Positions 40,311 to 40,668 of a stretch of 40,668 bases of DNA are shown in pieces (positions within the stretch are counted from its first letter, which is position 1; every line of letters starts with the position of its first letter). Where the stretch lies: NCBI RefSeq assembly GCF_002879645.1, contig NZ_PNRE01000010.1, positions 1 through 40,668 on the forward strand, given 5' to 3'. Source of the DNA: Halomonas heilongjiangensis. GTDB taxonomy: Bacteria; Pseudomonadota; Gammaproteobacteria; Pseudomonadales; Halomonadaceae. The notes below the pieces were generated by a model. The model searched no databases and was not told where the DNA came from. It saw only the letters and a list, made by a program, of their open reading frames with translations. A program made the translations under genes and the position numbers.

Positions 40311-40668
40311 ATGAAACTTCGCATGCGCCTTTTCAGGAAGCCCGCGGTGATTCTGGCCTCGCTGTCATTGATGAGCCCGGGCGTTGCCCAGGCGACCCTG
40401 TCGTCGGCTACCGACTCAGAGATCCTTACGCTCGCTCAAGTTGCTGAATCTACTGATAAAACAGAGGAAGAGCTCCTCGCCGAACAGCAGGCCGAGGCCG
40501 ACGCCCTGGCCGAGCAGCAGGCCATCGAGCAGGCCGAGGCATACGCCCTGGCCGAGCAGCAGGCCACCGAGCAGGCCGAGGCCGACGCCCTGGCCGAGCA
40601 GCAGGCCACCGAGCAGGCCGAGGCCGATGCCCTGGCCGAGCAGCAGGCCACCGAGCAGGCCGAGGCCG
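40311..40668 (+). CDS. secreted repeat protein, N-terminal part (cut by window edge)
   Basis: ATG at 40311 with AGGAGA seven bases upstream. A signal peptide is visible (FRKPAVILASLSLMSPGVAQA). It is followed by a short spacer and then a repeated 14-residue unit close to EADALAEQQATEQA. The frame is open to the right edge with 119 codons visible. The repeat is rich in alanine, glutamate and glutamine and should form a long helix or coiled coil. Export to the periplasm or beyond is likely; the C-terminal domain and function are outside the window. Confidence 0.75.
   Translation, partial: MKLRMRLFRKPAVILASLSLMSPGVAQATLSSATDSEILTLAQVAESTDKTEEELLAEQQAEADALAEQQAIEQAEAYALAEQQATEQAEADALAEQQATEQAEADALAEQQATEQAEA
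40491..40668 (+). repeat. 42-bp tandem repeats inside the secreted protein gene
   Basis: Four full copies at 40491-40532, 40533-40574, 40575-40616 and 40617-40658, and ten bases of a fifth cut by the edge. Copies differ by only a few bases (such as GACGCC, TACGCC and GATGCC at one place). Each encodes 14 residues, so copy-number change keeps the frame. Confidence 0.95.

Noticed and set aside
40491..40668. Regular repeats that might be a CRISPR array
   Set aside because: The 42-bp units are contiguous without spacers and code in frame for a 14-residue protein repeat.

Overview
The window is a high-GC stretch, packed with genes on both strands, that looks like the chromosome of a halophilic gammaproteobacterium of the Halomonas/Halomonadaceae type. 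That placement is inferred from the gene families (DUF3581, DUF3422, DUF3820, a TRAP transporter, ArfB, a Tricorn-like S41 protease) and from the acidic linkers and codon bias. I saw no rRNA, tRNA or CRISPR array.

1-17.3 kb is mostly ordinary chromosome. It holds a membrane-anchored AsmA-like protein cut by the left edge, DUF3581, a tandem universal stress protein, an acyltransferase-3 membrane protein, a secreted esterase, a CorA/ZntB-type metal transporter, DUF3422, an MFS carrier and a large periplasmic Tricorn-like protease. These are followed by a quinone-oxidoreductase-like gene overlapping a proline-racemase-family gene (probably trans-3-hydroxy-L-proline dehydratase), then ArfB, a lipid kinase and DUF1499.

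17.3-26.7 kb is accessory. It has a lower-GC HAD phosphatase, a hairpin-rich non-coding stretch, and a hipBA toxin-antitoxin operon with a cluster of palindromic operator-like sites. Then come DUF3820, DUF808, a 142-bp MITE-like inverted-repeat element directly upstream of a MAPEG gene, an AraC regulator, two LysE exporters and a DUF6544-like gene. Three genes here are broken: a 3'-truncated dienelactone hydrolase, a 5'-truncated NfsA-type nitroreductase and a frameshifted small membrane protein.

26.7-31.1 kb is the most distinctive unit. A TetR repressor gene has two perfect GTCACC-N4-GGTGAC palindromes around its own -10 box. Behind it, tightly packed, lie a Tat-signal Acg-like flavoprotein, a small membrane protein, a membrane-anchored alpha/beta hydrolase and a second, cytoplasmic Acg-like flavoprotein. 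A yeast-type cytosine deaminase homologue follows.

31.8-38.1 kb is a catabolic module: a TRAP transporter (dctP, dctQ, dctM), an acyl-CoA ligase and an enoyl-CoA hydratase, read leftwards and divergent from an IclR regulator. The intergenic region between regulator and operon carries three inverted repeats. The likely logic is uptake of an organic acid, CoA activation and hydration or isomerisation; the substrate is not visible.

38.1-40.7 kb holds remnants (a GFA-family fragment and a frameshifted coiled-coil gene), a YfcE-like phosphoesterase, a 56-codon gene, and the start of a secreted protein with 42-bp tandem repeats that runs off the right edge.
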